From Mytilinidion resinicola (taxonomy: Eukaryota > Ascomycota > Dothideomycetes > Mytilinidiales > Mytilinidiaceae), in assembly GCF_010093595.1 (NCBI RefSeq), contig NW_022985444.1, forward strand, positions 938,654 through 1,002,653: a DNA stretch of 64,000 nucleotides, in the 5' to 3' direction. A model generated the notes under the pieces. The model did no database searches and was not told the origin of the DNA. It saw only the letters and a program-made list of their open reading frames with translations. This document shows, in pieces, positions 1 through 10,885 of this stretch; positions within the stretch are counted from its first letter, which is position 1, and the number at the start of each line of letters is the position of its first letter. The translations under genes and the position numbers were made by a program.

Positions 1-208
1 CATTGTGATTGCGATTCTGAATTCTGCGATTACTTCTAGTAGTCTCTGGCGAATAGGGCCGGGTCTCAGGCTCCGATGCATGTACAAACTCATGTGCGTA
101 TGGCTTGGAATCAGCTTGTTATCTCTCCTGTGCACATCGCCCGAAATCCGGCGATACCAAAACGCCGCTTTGCTGATGTCGATCTGGAGCGGCTAGCCAA
201 CGCATCTG

Positions 209-1477
209 TCAGCGCTGTCCTTTGAACGCCTTGACAAGAATGAGGATCACGTCGCACACAAGAGCTAAGAAGAGCTTTGTGTTTGCTTGGACGGTGTCAA
301 TGACGATGGCTGGTGCTGAACAAGGATCGAATATAGAAAGAGTAGTAAGGAAAGCTTTCGAGACTGCGTCGGCAACAGCCAGAGTACTTGAGACGGGAGC
401 TTTCCAAAGCTTGAAGCTGATGATGTGTTCTACCGTTGATGCATTGATTGTAGGAAGGCCGAAAGAGGCGACGACCGCGGTGCAGACTTCAGCTGCCAGG
501 GTACCTTTAGTAGGGGATAAAACCGGTATGAAATCAGCGCCGTGATTGGAAAGCGTTGCCCGGGTGACGATTCTCTTGTATATCTGTAGCGCATCTAGAA
601 TGGCTTTCTCCACTTTCATATCAATATTGATGACTTGGGTGGCGATAAAAGATATTCGGACCTTTTCATCGTCAAAACACCTTCTGGTTGCATCTGAGAG
701 CGCTCTGAGAGACTCCGGATCACCTGCAGCTCTACGATCAGCGAGTTGTGAGTAGACACTTGGGATGTGACCATCCGACTATCGCATCAAACCTTCCGTC
801 CTTGACTGATAGTAGCTCGTTCTCTATCAACATCATTCGTTCGCGAAACCGATCTTCGGCATAGTCGTCCATGATAGCAGAGATCTCGGCTTCGGCTGGA
901 GACCTTCCACTCTTCTTCAGCTCTCGCCACTTCTTTCATGCTTGCTCGTTCTTGAATACATCCTTTTTCGTCGCTACAACGACGATAGGAACGTCTTTTG
1001 CAAACCTCGATACAGTCTTGAAGAGCTCAATAGTTGCTCTGTGTTGTACGGACGGTACCAAGGTCTAAACAAAACCTGGATATTTATTCATTAGACCTAC
1101 ACAGCATAAGAGTGTTCAAAGACGCACCAGGTGGCATGAAGGCGATTGTAGATTTCGGTGTATCAGAGCACTTTTTGACAAACTTCTCGACCTCTTTTGT
1201 ACCGCCAGCTTCAAATCCTCCTGAATCGTGGATAAGCAAGTCGGGCCGATTGGGATTTGGTAAGGCACGTTCGACGTTATGAGCCCCCGGTTTCTGTCCG
1301 TAGTGGTGGTCTGTCTTCAGTTAGCGTTCATTCAGTTCTGTATTGTGAGATGCCATCTCGTACCACTTCCGCTCCAAAGACAGCATTAATCAATGAGAAT
1401 TTCCCCACGCCGGTATTTCCATAAACAAGAATGCGTAGGGGACCTGGTTGTTCGAGCTTTGAAGTTTGGCGGTCGTC
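209..1477 (-). pseudogene. Decayed P-loop GTPase (G-domain protein)
   Basis: A GTPase domain can be read on the minus strand. There is a P-loop reading GNTGVGKF (about 1405-1430), a DxxG switch in LIHDSGGF (about 1220), an ATKKD G4 motif (about 965), and an open C-terminal stretch ending at 209. It is broken. The last P-loop position should be Ser or Thr but is Phe (TCC-to-TTC would explain it). The frame must jump by one base near 1043, between RTTQ and ATIELFK, and again near 765. A 52-bp intron with a GTGCGT donor and CCAG acceptor fits around 1079-1130. The family resembles fungal proteins annotated as 50S ribosome-binding GTPase-like. No start codon lies between it and the DUF2235 stop just upstream, so it may once have been fused to that gene. 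Sequencing error could mimic the frameshifts. Confidence 0.6.
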
Positions 1478-2935
1478 CTAGAACTCGCATTGCCATTCCA
1501 GAGCAAGGATGTGCCTCTTCCAATTGTAGATGTTCTGCTAGTCCTCAAACGTAAAATTGTCGCTGTCTAAAAGCATATAGGGGAAGGTATCAAGGATCAT
1601 GTAGACCGAAGGATGCAGGATAGTACCTTGAGGAGCTACTTGTGTAATTAGCAGAGTGCCTATAAAGCCAGAATTGACTTCCACATGACGCGCCGAATAA
1701 ACAATAACCCCGTAATTCCCCGTTCAAAGCAAACATCTGTCTCAAGTTCCTGATCCATTACACCGCGTTGTCGCGATTGAGATGAACAGAATATCGGTTG
1801 CTATACTTCGCTAGCTCGTGAACTTTTCGGAGGCCTTGCATTTCAGCCACAACCCCGTTGTCGGCGGTGCAAGACCACATGTCCTTACCCTTTCCATCAA
1901 CATCGTTGTCCGGAAAGAGAACGGCAATAGGGTCGTCGATGGGAGCCTGGCCACCAAAGGTTCCGTCAAAACGCAGCTCTAGGCCTTTAGCTTTACTCTT
2001 AAGTAACATCTACTGTAGAGGATACAGAGATAGCCCATCCTTAGCAGCGGACTCTCCTACATCGAGGTGAGCACCAAGGAACCTAGAAGATGTTAAGAAG
2101 GCTCTTCGCGATAGAACTGAACTGGTGCTAACTTGGCTTGAATAAGGCTGCGGTCACATGGTATGGCTCTATTGAGTTCGGAGGAGAGGCACTCAGGAGA
2201 GAGATCCTTTCTACCCTCGCTTAGAGCATGCGATTGACGGAAGTGCTGAATTGAGTCGTTGAAGCTGATATCATACAAGAAATGATCATTGACGGCCTTG
2301 ACAGTATCGAAAACTCCTATAAAACGGATTATAGGAGCCGGCCGTGTCTTTTCTGCGAGATACTCGTGAGCTTGACCAGCTCCTTGCGCTGATCTTCTTT
2401 GGAGATCTTTGTACCTCCTCAAGCCACCAGCAAAGTCTGATTTGAAGGCCGGTGTTCCGGCAGACGTCAGTGCCCTAAGATGGTGCAACAGGCCAGCAAC
2501 CGCTCGGACGACGTATGCACCTCGGCTAAACCCATAGAGCCAGATCTCATTTCCTGGATGCCCTGAAGCCGTTCGTATACAGCAATACTCGTAGACTTCA
2601 CTGATTTGGTTCACACAATCTTTGCCGGAGATATTAGCAGCCAGACGGGAGAGCGGGTGCATCTTCTCGTCAGAGCCGATCCCGGGGAAGTATTTTTTCT
2701 TTTGGACGAATTGTCGATTGACACTATCGACGGACATGCCGTCCTTAGCGCTCGAGCAAATCCGATAGACTTTGCTGATGTTGTTGAAATGCCGGCCATG
2801 TGGACCATCCGGAGTGCATGATGTCCCATCAACACCAATAATCAGCCGAGTCGGCAGCAAATTCGCGTTGAAGTAATGACCGCTTGCATCCAAGGGAGTC
2901 GCGTTCGCGTTTGTGTTCGATGCCTCGGAACCCAT
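1478..2935 (-). pseudogene. Decayed DUF2235 (Tle1-like alpha/beta hydrolase)
   Basis: This is a DUF2235 protein of the family that includes bacterial T6SS Tle1 phospholipases. The first 280 codons (2093-2935) are intact. They contain the DGTSCTPDGPHG nucleophile-side motif, the GFSRGAY elbow (GxSxG) and FDTV. An intron (about 2066-2118, GTTAGC donor) leads to FLGAHLDVG, then PLQ-stop-MLL, where relatives have PLQWMLL. The rest continues (FDGTFGGQAPIDDP, DMWSCTADNGVV, VHLNRDNAV) through a TAA where relatives have Trp, and on through APQGTILHPSVYM with another TAG before the terminal stop at 1478. At least three in-frame stops and a frame change near 1690 make a working full-length product unlikely. 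The alternative is a functional truncated N-terminal hydrolase of 280 residues. It is directly followed by the decayed GTPase on the same strand. Confidence 0.7.
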
Positions 2936-4035
2936 CGTGTTGGATCAAAGAGAATCATAGCGGGGATGGTCTAGACGCACTACCGACCTGATAGAGTATA
3001 ACGTGGGTAAACAATTTAGTGCGAGAAGTTGATTAGAAAAATTGAAAATCCTCCTGAAGGATTACCGTCGTATCCTACAGGGACATTTTGATCTTATATT
3101 GACTTCGATTTGCCGCCTTCCTGCTCTATCGTTTCCGTCTCTCCGCCTCTTTGACGCGCACCATGGCGCGTGTGGGGGAAAGTAGGATGCATTACCTGTT
3201 TCTGAAAAGTTCAGTCGGGAGTTAACGCATTCATACGATCGCTATACCAATCAAATATAAGAACCCTCCTAGACTGATTTCGGCAACAGCGTAGAAGAAA
3301 CTCAACTATCAGTTGCCATAGAAGATCTTTAAGACAGATGGAATAGGCCTGATTCTAGAGCGGTATACTATCTTGTGCAAAAGCACTTAGCATCTGATGT
3401 GTCAAGTTTGGGGCTGAGGTCTACATTCTCGTGGTTGAAACATGTTGTTATGATGGGACTGTTCATAGAGCCACCGCAGTGGTGCAAATACCGTGTGGTC
3501 AGGTTGAGGGATCTAGATCTTCGTCGAACTCTCTATTCTTGACGATTCGATGCCTGCGCTGTCTTAATAAATGAGAGCGAATGCGGAAATACCAGTAGCC
3601 TAGCCTGGCTTCACCAATCCATATGGTGGGTAACCAATCGGGGAGGCCGTCGTGGCTGAACGGATGCGTTCCTGCTTTAGGTACTATGGCCGCATAGTTT
3701 CCATGAATTAGAGCGGCGCTTCGAGAGTAGATGGTTGAGGAGAAGAGGGATGAGAGTTGGAAGCAGAGACAAACGGGTACTCCTGGTCCGTGCACGAGGC
3801 GTTCGCTAAGCCACACTCTCCACTTCAGCCCCAGCCTTCCAATTTCCTACCCATTCTAACATCCAACTCGACGTTGTCCATGTCATCTCATGGACGATAA
3901 AGATGAGTCAGTAGTATATTACCAAAGAGGGGAGTCTAGATATCTTGAGTCTCTACGCGCAAGCTCAGCACATGTCTATATCGCTTCGCTGTCATCATCC
4001 ACCGCGACGCATACTGGAAGAAGAAAGAGAACGCT
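2936..4035. other. Intergenic, no supported gene
   Basis: Separates the minus-strand DUF2235 remnant from the plus-strand HET gene. It holds one unrecognised 105-codon minus-strand ORF (3499-3816) with no family signature, so I do not call it. The promoter of the HET gene should lie at the right end. Confidence 0.4.
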
Positions 4036-6171
4036 ATGGCTTTGGATTCTATCAGAAATTTGATGACATTACCATCTACCATCTCCAATGTAACAAGCAA
4101 ACCTCACGGGGATCTTGCTTCCATTCACGGCTCACCTGATCCACACGATGGACAACAACGTTGCGACTGGTGTAAACGGTTGCATATGCTCTGGTTTAAA
4201 AACTGGCCTCAGCTTCCCCATCTGGAAGAACAGGGGGAAATTCACAAGATGACACACAAAAGAAAACTCGCTGATTTGTTATCAGAGGCTGATTGTCCCC
4301 TATGCCAACTCGTCAAAGCCGTGTTTTCGCAGGAGCTGGGATTTCCGATTGAAGAAATGTTAGGAGTTCCAAGCGCCTCATCTTCAGAGAATCAGGGCCT
4401 AGAGTATGAGGAAGCCCCTTGGTTTCATCCAAGTCACAAGGCATGGAGTCCCAACTACACAGCTACGCTACAGGTGACGCTCGAGCCCGGATCACCAAGA
4501 AGGCGAGTAATATCAATTCGGAGATATCCAAGTGATGAATCGGGTTATGCTCGACAAAAGCCAAATCACAAGCCCAGAGAGATTCCGCCTATGGTCGACA
4601 TCACCCTCATCAAACAATGGTTGAATCTATGCAATACGGGTTGCTTTACCGTATGTGCTCCGGACCCGATCGTTCCGAAACCCAATTGTCCGATCTTCAT
4701 GATTAACGTCAATTCGAGGAATGTGGTACCCGCTTTCCAAGGAAGCAACAGAACCATAACAGACTATGCGGCCTTATCGTACGTGTGGGGCACCCCACAA
4801 GTGCCGCAGCTGAGGAACACCCTTAAAGGAGGCGTAAGATCTCGATTGATGAAGCCAGGCGGTCTTGCAGATTTGTATGATGACATACCCACGACTTTGA
4901 AGGATGCCATGCAGCTCTGTCAATCACTAAAAATAGCCTATTTATGGGTCGATGCGCTATGTCTAGACCAAGACGATAGCGGGCATGACTACGGGCAGTT
5001 CGACTTTATGAACGAAATTTACAAAGGCGCTCACTTGACAATAATCGCGGGAGCCGGACAAGATTCTTGGGCTGGATTACCAGGCGTGAGAGAAGGAAGT
5101 CGAGTTAAAAGACAACATCTTGCGACTGTCGAGGGCATGATCCTGGGTAATAAAAAGATATCAGCTAAGAGCCACTTGTTATCGAGTACGTGGAAGACTC
5201 GCGGCTGGACACTACAAGAAATGGTGCTGTCAAAACGAGTCTTGATCTTCACTGAAGACGAAGTTGTCTTTGATTGCAGAGCTGGAAGCGGTAGATGCGA
5301 AAGTAAGCACCTAGAGCATCTTCCGCCCTGCGGTGTCCCGGACACGGGGGTAAGAGAATGGGATCGCAACTATATGGAGCTGGGTGCAACGAATAATGCG
5401 TACAACGCATTCCGTCAATTGCTGATGCAATACCGATACCGAAGAGTGACCAATGACTCTGATATATTGAGAGCTTTTTTAGGGATCCTCAGCGATCTGA
5501 GCACGAAGTGGGGATTAACGTTCTTCGCTGGACTTCCACTTCAGTACTTCGATTGCGCGATTGGATTTACCGTGACCAGCCAGAGCTATAACCCTGATTT
5601 TCCGAGCTGGAGTTGGACCGCGTGGGGGCTCGCATCTGCATTCCCACTTCCCTCTTTAGAGGACACAAATCAAATGGTGCTTTGGTACAGGTTCATTCAT
5701 CGGTCTCCATCTGGAGCCTTGGTATTCCAAGCCATTCACCCGTCGAAACTAGAAGCTGCGCAAGCATTCACGAGTGCTGGCAACCTAGAACTTGAGATCG
5801 ATGCGCCTCCTACTTGGATACCAAAGGCCGAAAACATGCTCCTTTTCGAAGCCGAAAGCATATCATTACCGATAACCAGAAGCAACCTGTCACCACTATG
5901 CCAGGCTCAGTGGCCAGGGCCAGAGCGAGATGATATGGGCCGTGCTTGGGCTATTGGCTTAGACAATCTCCCGAGAACAGAGCACCCTGATGTGCTAGAG
6001 TTTGTGTGTATTGCGCGCTCGAAGAGATATGATATGACGGGCGATGTAGTCATCCTCCTTGTATTGAAAACTCACCTGGACGGAATATCCTATCGTGTAG
6101 GGCGTACCACATTTGACGCTAAGCTGTGGGATAAGGCAAAATTGCCTCGAAAACGATTCTTTCTCTGCTGA
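4036..6171 (+). CDS. HET-domain (heterokaryon incompatibility) protein
   Basis: A single-exon gene of 711 residues. HET proteins are fungal non-self recognition factors that can trigger programmed cell death when incompatible hyphae fuse. The domain starts near residue 243 with YAALSYVWG, continues with TTLKDAMQLCQSLKIAYLWVDALCL and NEIYKGAHLTIIAGAG, and ends with RGWTLQEMVLSKRVLIFT. These are the three conserved HET blocks. An N-terminal CDWCKRL and a later CPLC pair may bind metal, as is common upstream of HET domains. The C-terminal 250 residues include the frequent FPSWSW motif. There is no transmembrane segment or signal peptide. The start at 4036 is the first Met in the long frame. A decayed DUF2235 gene lies upstream, and another HET gene sits at 52.9-55.2 kb. 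The recognition partner is unknown. Confidence 0.9.
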   Translation: MALDSIRNLMTLPSTISNVTSKPHGDLASIHGSPDPHDGQQRCDWCKRLHMLWFKNWPQLPHLEEQGEIHKMTHKRKLADLLSEADCPLCQLVKAVFSQELGFPIEEMLGVPSASSSENQGLEYEEAPWFHPSHKAWSPNYTATLQVTLEPGSPRRRVISIRRYPSDESGYARQKPNHKPREIPPMVDITLIKQWLNLCNTGCFTVCAPDPIVPKPNCPIFMINVNSRNVVPAFQGSNRTITDYAALSYVWGTPQVPQLRNTLKGGVRSRLMKPGGLADLYDDIPTTLKDAMQLCQSLKIAYLWVDALCLDQDDSGHDYGQFDFMNEIYKGAHLTIIAGAGQDSWAGLPGVREGSRVKRQHLATVEGMILGNKKISAKSHLLSSTWKTRGWTLQEMVLSKRVLIFTEDEVVFDCRAGSGRCESKHLEHLPPCGVPDTGVREWDRNYMELGATNNAYNAFRQLLMQYRYRRVTNDSDILRAFLGILSDLSTKWGLTFFAGLPLQYFDCAIGFTVTSQSYNPDFPSWSWTAWGLASAFPLPSLEDTNQMVLWYRFIHRSPSGALVFQAIHPSKLEAAQAFTSAGNLELEIDAPPTWIPKAENMLLFEAESISLPITRSNLSPLCQAQWPGPERDDMGRAWAIGLDNLPRTEHPDVLEFVCIARSKRYDMTGDVVILLVLKTHLDGISYRVGRTTFDAKLWDKAKLPRKRFFLC

Positions 6172-7529
6172 AAGGGGTTTTTAGCCTGTCCAAAGTGGAT
6201 TTAAGTAATATTCTTACAACCTGGATAGTTTCGAACGCCACTCAAGAGAATCGCGTGATGAAGGAACTCTATTCTACACACGTTGGACCGGAGGCGCAAG
6301 GCGTGTTGGAAGTTCTCGATCTGAAGGTCACTGGCACGTGATGGTCATGTGCACCACTATTTCCATAGTATGAATGAGCTCTGTCTCTCGAGTTGAATGC
6401 AACCGAGGAACCATTCAACAACTTAGGAGCCCGGGCGCTTTATATCTCTACCTCCTACTTATCAGCTCGTAGGAGGCTCTCACGTACTCCCTTACGAAAA
6501 CTTTACACGATAGAATATAATACTGAGCGAAAGCTAAAAGCTGAAAATTCTGCTCAGTACACCATATATTTTACAACGCCCTCTCTACTTCCATTTTCTC
6601 TAAATAGCCTCATCACTACCAGACAGAAAGCAAAGTCGCGCTCAGCTCATGTTCCCCCCTTTGCAGATCTAGCCTCGGAGTTCTTGACCGTGAAGCTGCT
6701 TATCGTTTGACTGCTCACTATAGTCGATACAGGAGCTATTATTAGGCTAGTGCCCCCTCCTAATAACTGTAGTTTATGCTAGTAAAGAGCACCGTTAAGC
6801 TGGTATCCCCTTCGAACCTCGCCGCTCTATCGACATAGTAAGAGGCCAATTAACAACTAATCTTACAGTTAAACGCAGGTTTCTAGTAAATACCTCTCCG
6901 AAAATGGACTTGTATAACGCCGTTTTGTGGTGTCCTGTTCTAATGGTCTTGTGATGGTATGAATTGGGAGAAGTTGGCGTAAGTTCTCCTCATTCGGTTA
7001 GACGTTTTACCAAAATACAGTATGATCAATGAGAAATGGGTGTGGATTCATCGTTAATGAACCCGGGCATAGATTTATGTACTCGTATAGCAAGCTCCTA
7101 GAGCTTCTGGAGCTCATAGAGTCAACTGGCGAGCGAGTAGGAGCGGAGTGGATGATATCTCACATTTAATCTAGTCTCGTCCAGCTGCTCTTCTACCTCC
7201 AGGAGTTCTCGAAGTCTCAGTAGCTTGATCACGACACGGCAGATCTCCTCCATGACACGAGCTCAGTCTTTTGGGTCAATGTAAACGACGCTTTGAAGTT
7301 AAATGCAGTATAGGCCTATCGCTTTGCTACTCAGAGTGATTGATGCAGCAGTCATTGCTGCGGCGCTGACGGGATTGTCATTGACCTCAAAGATTTCGTG
7401 GTCCACGGCTATTCCACGGCTATATTTATAATCTCGTGGAGAAGCTCGTCTGGTACATGAAGCGAATGCGAATCACCATATGATTGGGTTGAAGGCATGC
7501 TCATAACGAAGTGTGATTTGCAACAGCCT
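6172..7529. other. AT-rich gene-free stretch, possible decayed DNA
   Basis: TA- and stop-rich sequence between convergently arranged genes. No coding continuity was found. On the minus strand around 7400-7500 a short run reads like the start of an F-box (VPDELLHEIIN) but stops soon after. It may be a gene relic. 6450-6900 looks like mutated repeat DNA but I could not assign a family. Confidence 0.3.
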
Positions 7530-8368
7530 TTATCTAACATGGTCCGTGTTCACAAACAAAGGCAACCAGACCATGGGTAAAAGAGTACTGACTACGGCTG
7601 TGATAATGGAAGCATTCTGCAGGTCTCCAGGATGCTTCCAGACGAAAAGCCAGCACATCCAGAACACTAGTGATGAGAATAGCAAAAGGAAGTTATAGAG
7701 AGCAACCACAAAGAAGGAAATTTGCTCGCGAGCATGCAAGCCCCAGAAGTGGCCTCGTTTTGGAATTCCAACTGCAAGCCCCTTGATGCGCTTCGGAATC
7801 CGCTCAAGGGCGTCGTCATCAGGTCGACAGATTTTGTTGTTGCAAGAAAGAAAAATATGTTTATGGCGTTTACCACCTCCGTAGCAAGAATAAAACCTTG
7901 TCTCAAATTCATGAGGGTCGATCGGAGGCATCGGGTCTGATAAACGTCGAGGCTTTGGTACGTACAGGTATTCTGGATCGTTCTCAGGCATACCCTCGAC
8001 TCTGGGGACGCTGCAATCATAGTCAAACTTTTCAAACTATCCAAACAATATTAGTGAAAGTGCTGTGTTAAATGAAGTACGCTAGAGGACTTTTTTACCT
8101 TAAAAAAATCGCAGTGCTTGAACTTCCAGATACTGAAAAGGCGCCAAAGGTACCCTTTCATTGTGTAGTACTCAGCTTTAAGCTCTTTAAAGAACTGGTC
8201 ATCACCAAGTCCATGCACGTTAATCTCTGCAACTTTGTACTCATCTCCACGCCTAACACCAAGGAAGACATAGCCAGTCATCCTTGAAGAAGTGTTGTTT
8301 GCAGTTCCAGGGCTCTGCCGTGGAACTGGCGTGCTGTAGAGATAGAGCCGGAAGAAAGAGATCAGCAT
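7530..8368 (-). CDS. Conserved fungal membrane protein of unknown function
   Basis: Two exons (8099-8368 and 7530-8036) are joined by a 62-bp GT-AG intron (8037-8098). The splice is phase 0, from ...KHCDFFK to FEKFDYD, and it restores a pattern I recognise from a common ascomycete family: FLGVRRGDEYKV, HGLGDDQFFKELKAEY, FSIWKFKHCDF, then SPHEF/DPHEF-FYSCY. Total length is 258 residues. The C-terminal third has a strong hydrophobic segment (VVALYNFLLLFSSLVFWMCW) and a second one (TAVVSTLLPMVWLPL), so it is probably a two-pass membrane protein with a long cytosolic N-terminus. No catalytic motif is visible and no function is known to me. The Met at 8368 gives a MLISFFRLYLY start like relatives, and a Met 28 codons in is the alternative. 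It is divergent from the DUF7580 gene, with about 90-135 bp between starts. Confidence 0.75.
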
Positions 8369-8504
8369 CCGTAAGCCTTACCCTTTTCCTCTGCGGGCAT
8401 CCAAGTCCAAATGCTCTCGATCTATGAGATAAACTTAGAGTTCGATCGGTGGAATGAAATGAGATCATCCTCTAGGTAGGTACGAGGACTTTATCAGATA
8501 GCTA

Positions 8505-9385
8505 ATGCCATCCCCTAGCAGACCGACACCACAGGCGTCTAACACCCCCACGTTTGTCTTACCACCAGCTCCACACCGACACACACCTTGGCAGAAATGT
8601 GCTTTGACAGCTCCCAAGATTGCCGACCTCTGCAAGGCTTTGAAGGGCCATACGCAGGACATGTTTTGTCTCGGAATCCTGAGCGATGCTGCCATACAAC
8701 ATCACATTCACTCAATTACGCTACCAATACCAAGTAGAGTGACTGGGAAACCTGTCTCTCTCGAAGAGGTACTTCATGACCGATCTCGAAGTGGACTTCA
8801 GATCAAAGAGAAGTAGGTGTAGCAAGTTTCGCTTTGTCGATCGCTCACTGAGATCACAACAGGTGCAGAATTGCGCTCACACTCGCCACCGCCGTCCTCC
8901 AACTCCACGGAACACCCTGGCTAAGCGAAACATGGAGCATGAAGGATATTTATTTTGTTGAGAACTCCAAGAATGCAATGCTCTCCGATCAGCCGTATGT
9001 ATCAAAAAACTTCACACCTACGCCAGGCTTCACGACTCCGCGCCATAAGAGACCACGTCTTGTAAAGAACAGCATCATATTCGCCCTTGGTGTAGCTCTA
9101 TTGGAGGTCTCCTATGGCAAGCCTATTTCCTCGTTCAAAACTGCTGAAGACTGGGACCATGATGGAAAACGCACCGTTTGGACAGAGTTCTCCGTCGCCG
9201 ATCGCCTTGCGGATGCACTTCGCGACTGCGAGCTCGCTAATTACTTCAACGCAGTCTACAGATGTGTCCACTACAACTTCGAAAGCTCATCATATAGCCT
9301 CACGGATGATGGTTTCCGAGAACGGTTCTACCAGGGTGTTGTGGTGCCGCTTCAGCAGGATTACGACTACGCAACGCGGCAATGA
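8505..9385 (+). CDS. Short DUF7580-type protein
   Basis: Two exons (8505-8812, 8863-9385) with a 50-bp intron (8813-8862) give 276 residues. The join reads ...QIKEK-CRIALTLATAVLQLHGTPWL. This and the following WSMKDIYF and PYVS match the core of the fungal DUF7580 family. That family is often attached to HeLo-like or prion-inhibition N-terminal regions in non-self recognition proteins. Full family members are usually about twice this length, and the N-terminal half is absent here because the neighbouring divergent gene begins only 136 bp away. A possible extra 17-nt first exon (8459-8475, intron 8476-8518 with a good GCTAATG branch site) would change only the first few residues. The gene may be a truncated but expressed copy. 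A kinase-like activity has been suggested for similar folds, but I see no kinase motif. Confidence 0.65.
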
Positions 9386-10885
9386 GAAGTGGCCCGGATG
9401 TCAGTAGGTCTGGAACTGACCTGCGAATAACGGCCCTTTAGGAAATGCATTCTTTGAATTATGGCTCAAAAGAAGCTGCAAAAAATACATGGGGGTATTC
9501 TCAAGAGCTAGGATGGATGATGCTTCTGGTGGTGAAACTCAAAGCAGGCTCCTAATTCTCTTACTATCGGGTTATCGCACACACAGAGCACCTCCAAAGG
9601 GGTTTCCTAGTGACTGTTCTTACGATACATATAGGGATCGCTGCGATTGAGCATAATGACAGGATGAGGTTGCGCAAGCAGAAGGCAGCAGAAGTGTCAC
9701 GTACGATTGTATGGTACATAGGTACATCAGACAGAGATACCCCCTAAGCAGCTGCATTCATGACACAACTTACGGAGAGCTCTTTCTTAGCATGACATAT
9801 CACATTAGGTGCCCTCAACTCAATGCTCACATGTGCAAAGTTCAATTCACGTGACAGTCTTACTTGCAAGGTTCCGGGCTCCAATCTTTCGCTGCCCAAA
9901 CCCAACCCAATATCATCCATGACCACAACAACCACCACGTTTGGCCTCCAATAAATCTTCGAGTACGCCCTGAAAAGTCGGTATTCCTCTTGGAGAAAAG
10001 GCCGCGTGATCCTCTGCAATCTGGCTGTCCTCCGTGCCGCGCGCGGTCTCCATTCTGCCGTGTCGCCGTCGTCGAACCAAGAAACCTTTTCCGACATTGA
10101 CAACGAATTGCGCCATCTATTACTCACCGTGCTACCGCATAGAGCAAAGGCAGAAGTACAGGAGCGCCCGGTGCTTTGCGGTGCCTCAATACGGACTGGC
10201 TCCTTGCACACTTGGGCACGCCTGCATAGATCGAGCTAAACGGTGAGAGCCTGACCAAGAAAGCTCACAGCAGCAACTCCAGTCGGACCAGATGCAGAAA
10301 GGCATGTGGCACCGTCAGCGCTCTCGGGGAAGGATTCGTGCATGAAGCGTCTTATCGGTGTCCAATTGGGGCAATTAATTACGAATGTACGAGTCCGCCT
10401 TGTTGCCTTGCGGCCTGGTTCGCATTCTGACCGCGTCAAGGAGGTCATCTCTACTCCCCCTACCTCGCCCCTCTTTTCTTCTATCATCTTCGTTTTGCCA
10501 GTTTCTATACTTCACGAGCGTTCTCGTTTTGGTTTGTCGTTTTAGACACTTTTGGGATTTTTATTGGTGCTGTGATCACAGTGGCCTAACCAATTTTGGT
10601 CACATAGCAAGATTTTTGTTGTATGCAGTGTTGGCTTCTTTTGAATAAACTTCATATTGCCACTTCTACAACCGATCACTTTTGTATCGTTGAATCGTAT
10701 TGCTGGGCCTTTGAGGCTTACCAAGATTTGGCAGCTATCCAACGTGAGTTTAAATTCCTTAAGGTTAGCCTTTGTAAGCTTACACGAACCAGGTGTTTGA
10801 CTGCTTGAGAAATATGCTGTGACTCTTCAGTACTAGGCATTCTCCTTGACGGTGGTTTTACTCTGAGAAGACGGCTGGGCTCAAT
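9386..10885. other. Intergenic, upstream region of zinc-cluster-like gene
   Basis: About 1.5 kb with no supported gene. Several overlapping short ORFs on both strands between 9744 and 10250 are mutually exclusive and show no family match. Pyrimidine-rich tracts near 10440-10520 could belong to the promoter or 5' UTR of the gene at 10886. Confidence 0.35.

Noticed and set aside
3499..3816. 105-codon minus-strand ORF
   Set aside because: No recognisable domain, no intron evidence, and in the size range of chance ORFs.
7300..7510. F-box-like start on the minus strand (VPDELLHEIIN)
   Set aside because: Too short and followed by stops. At best a relic.
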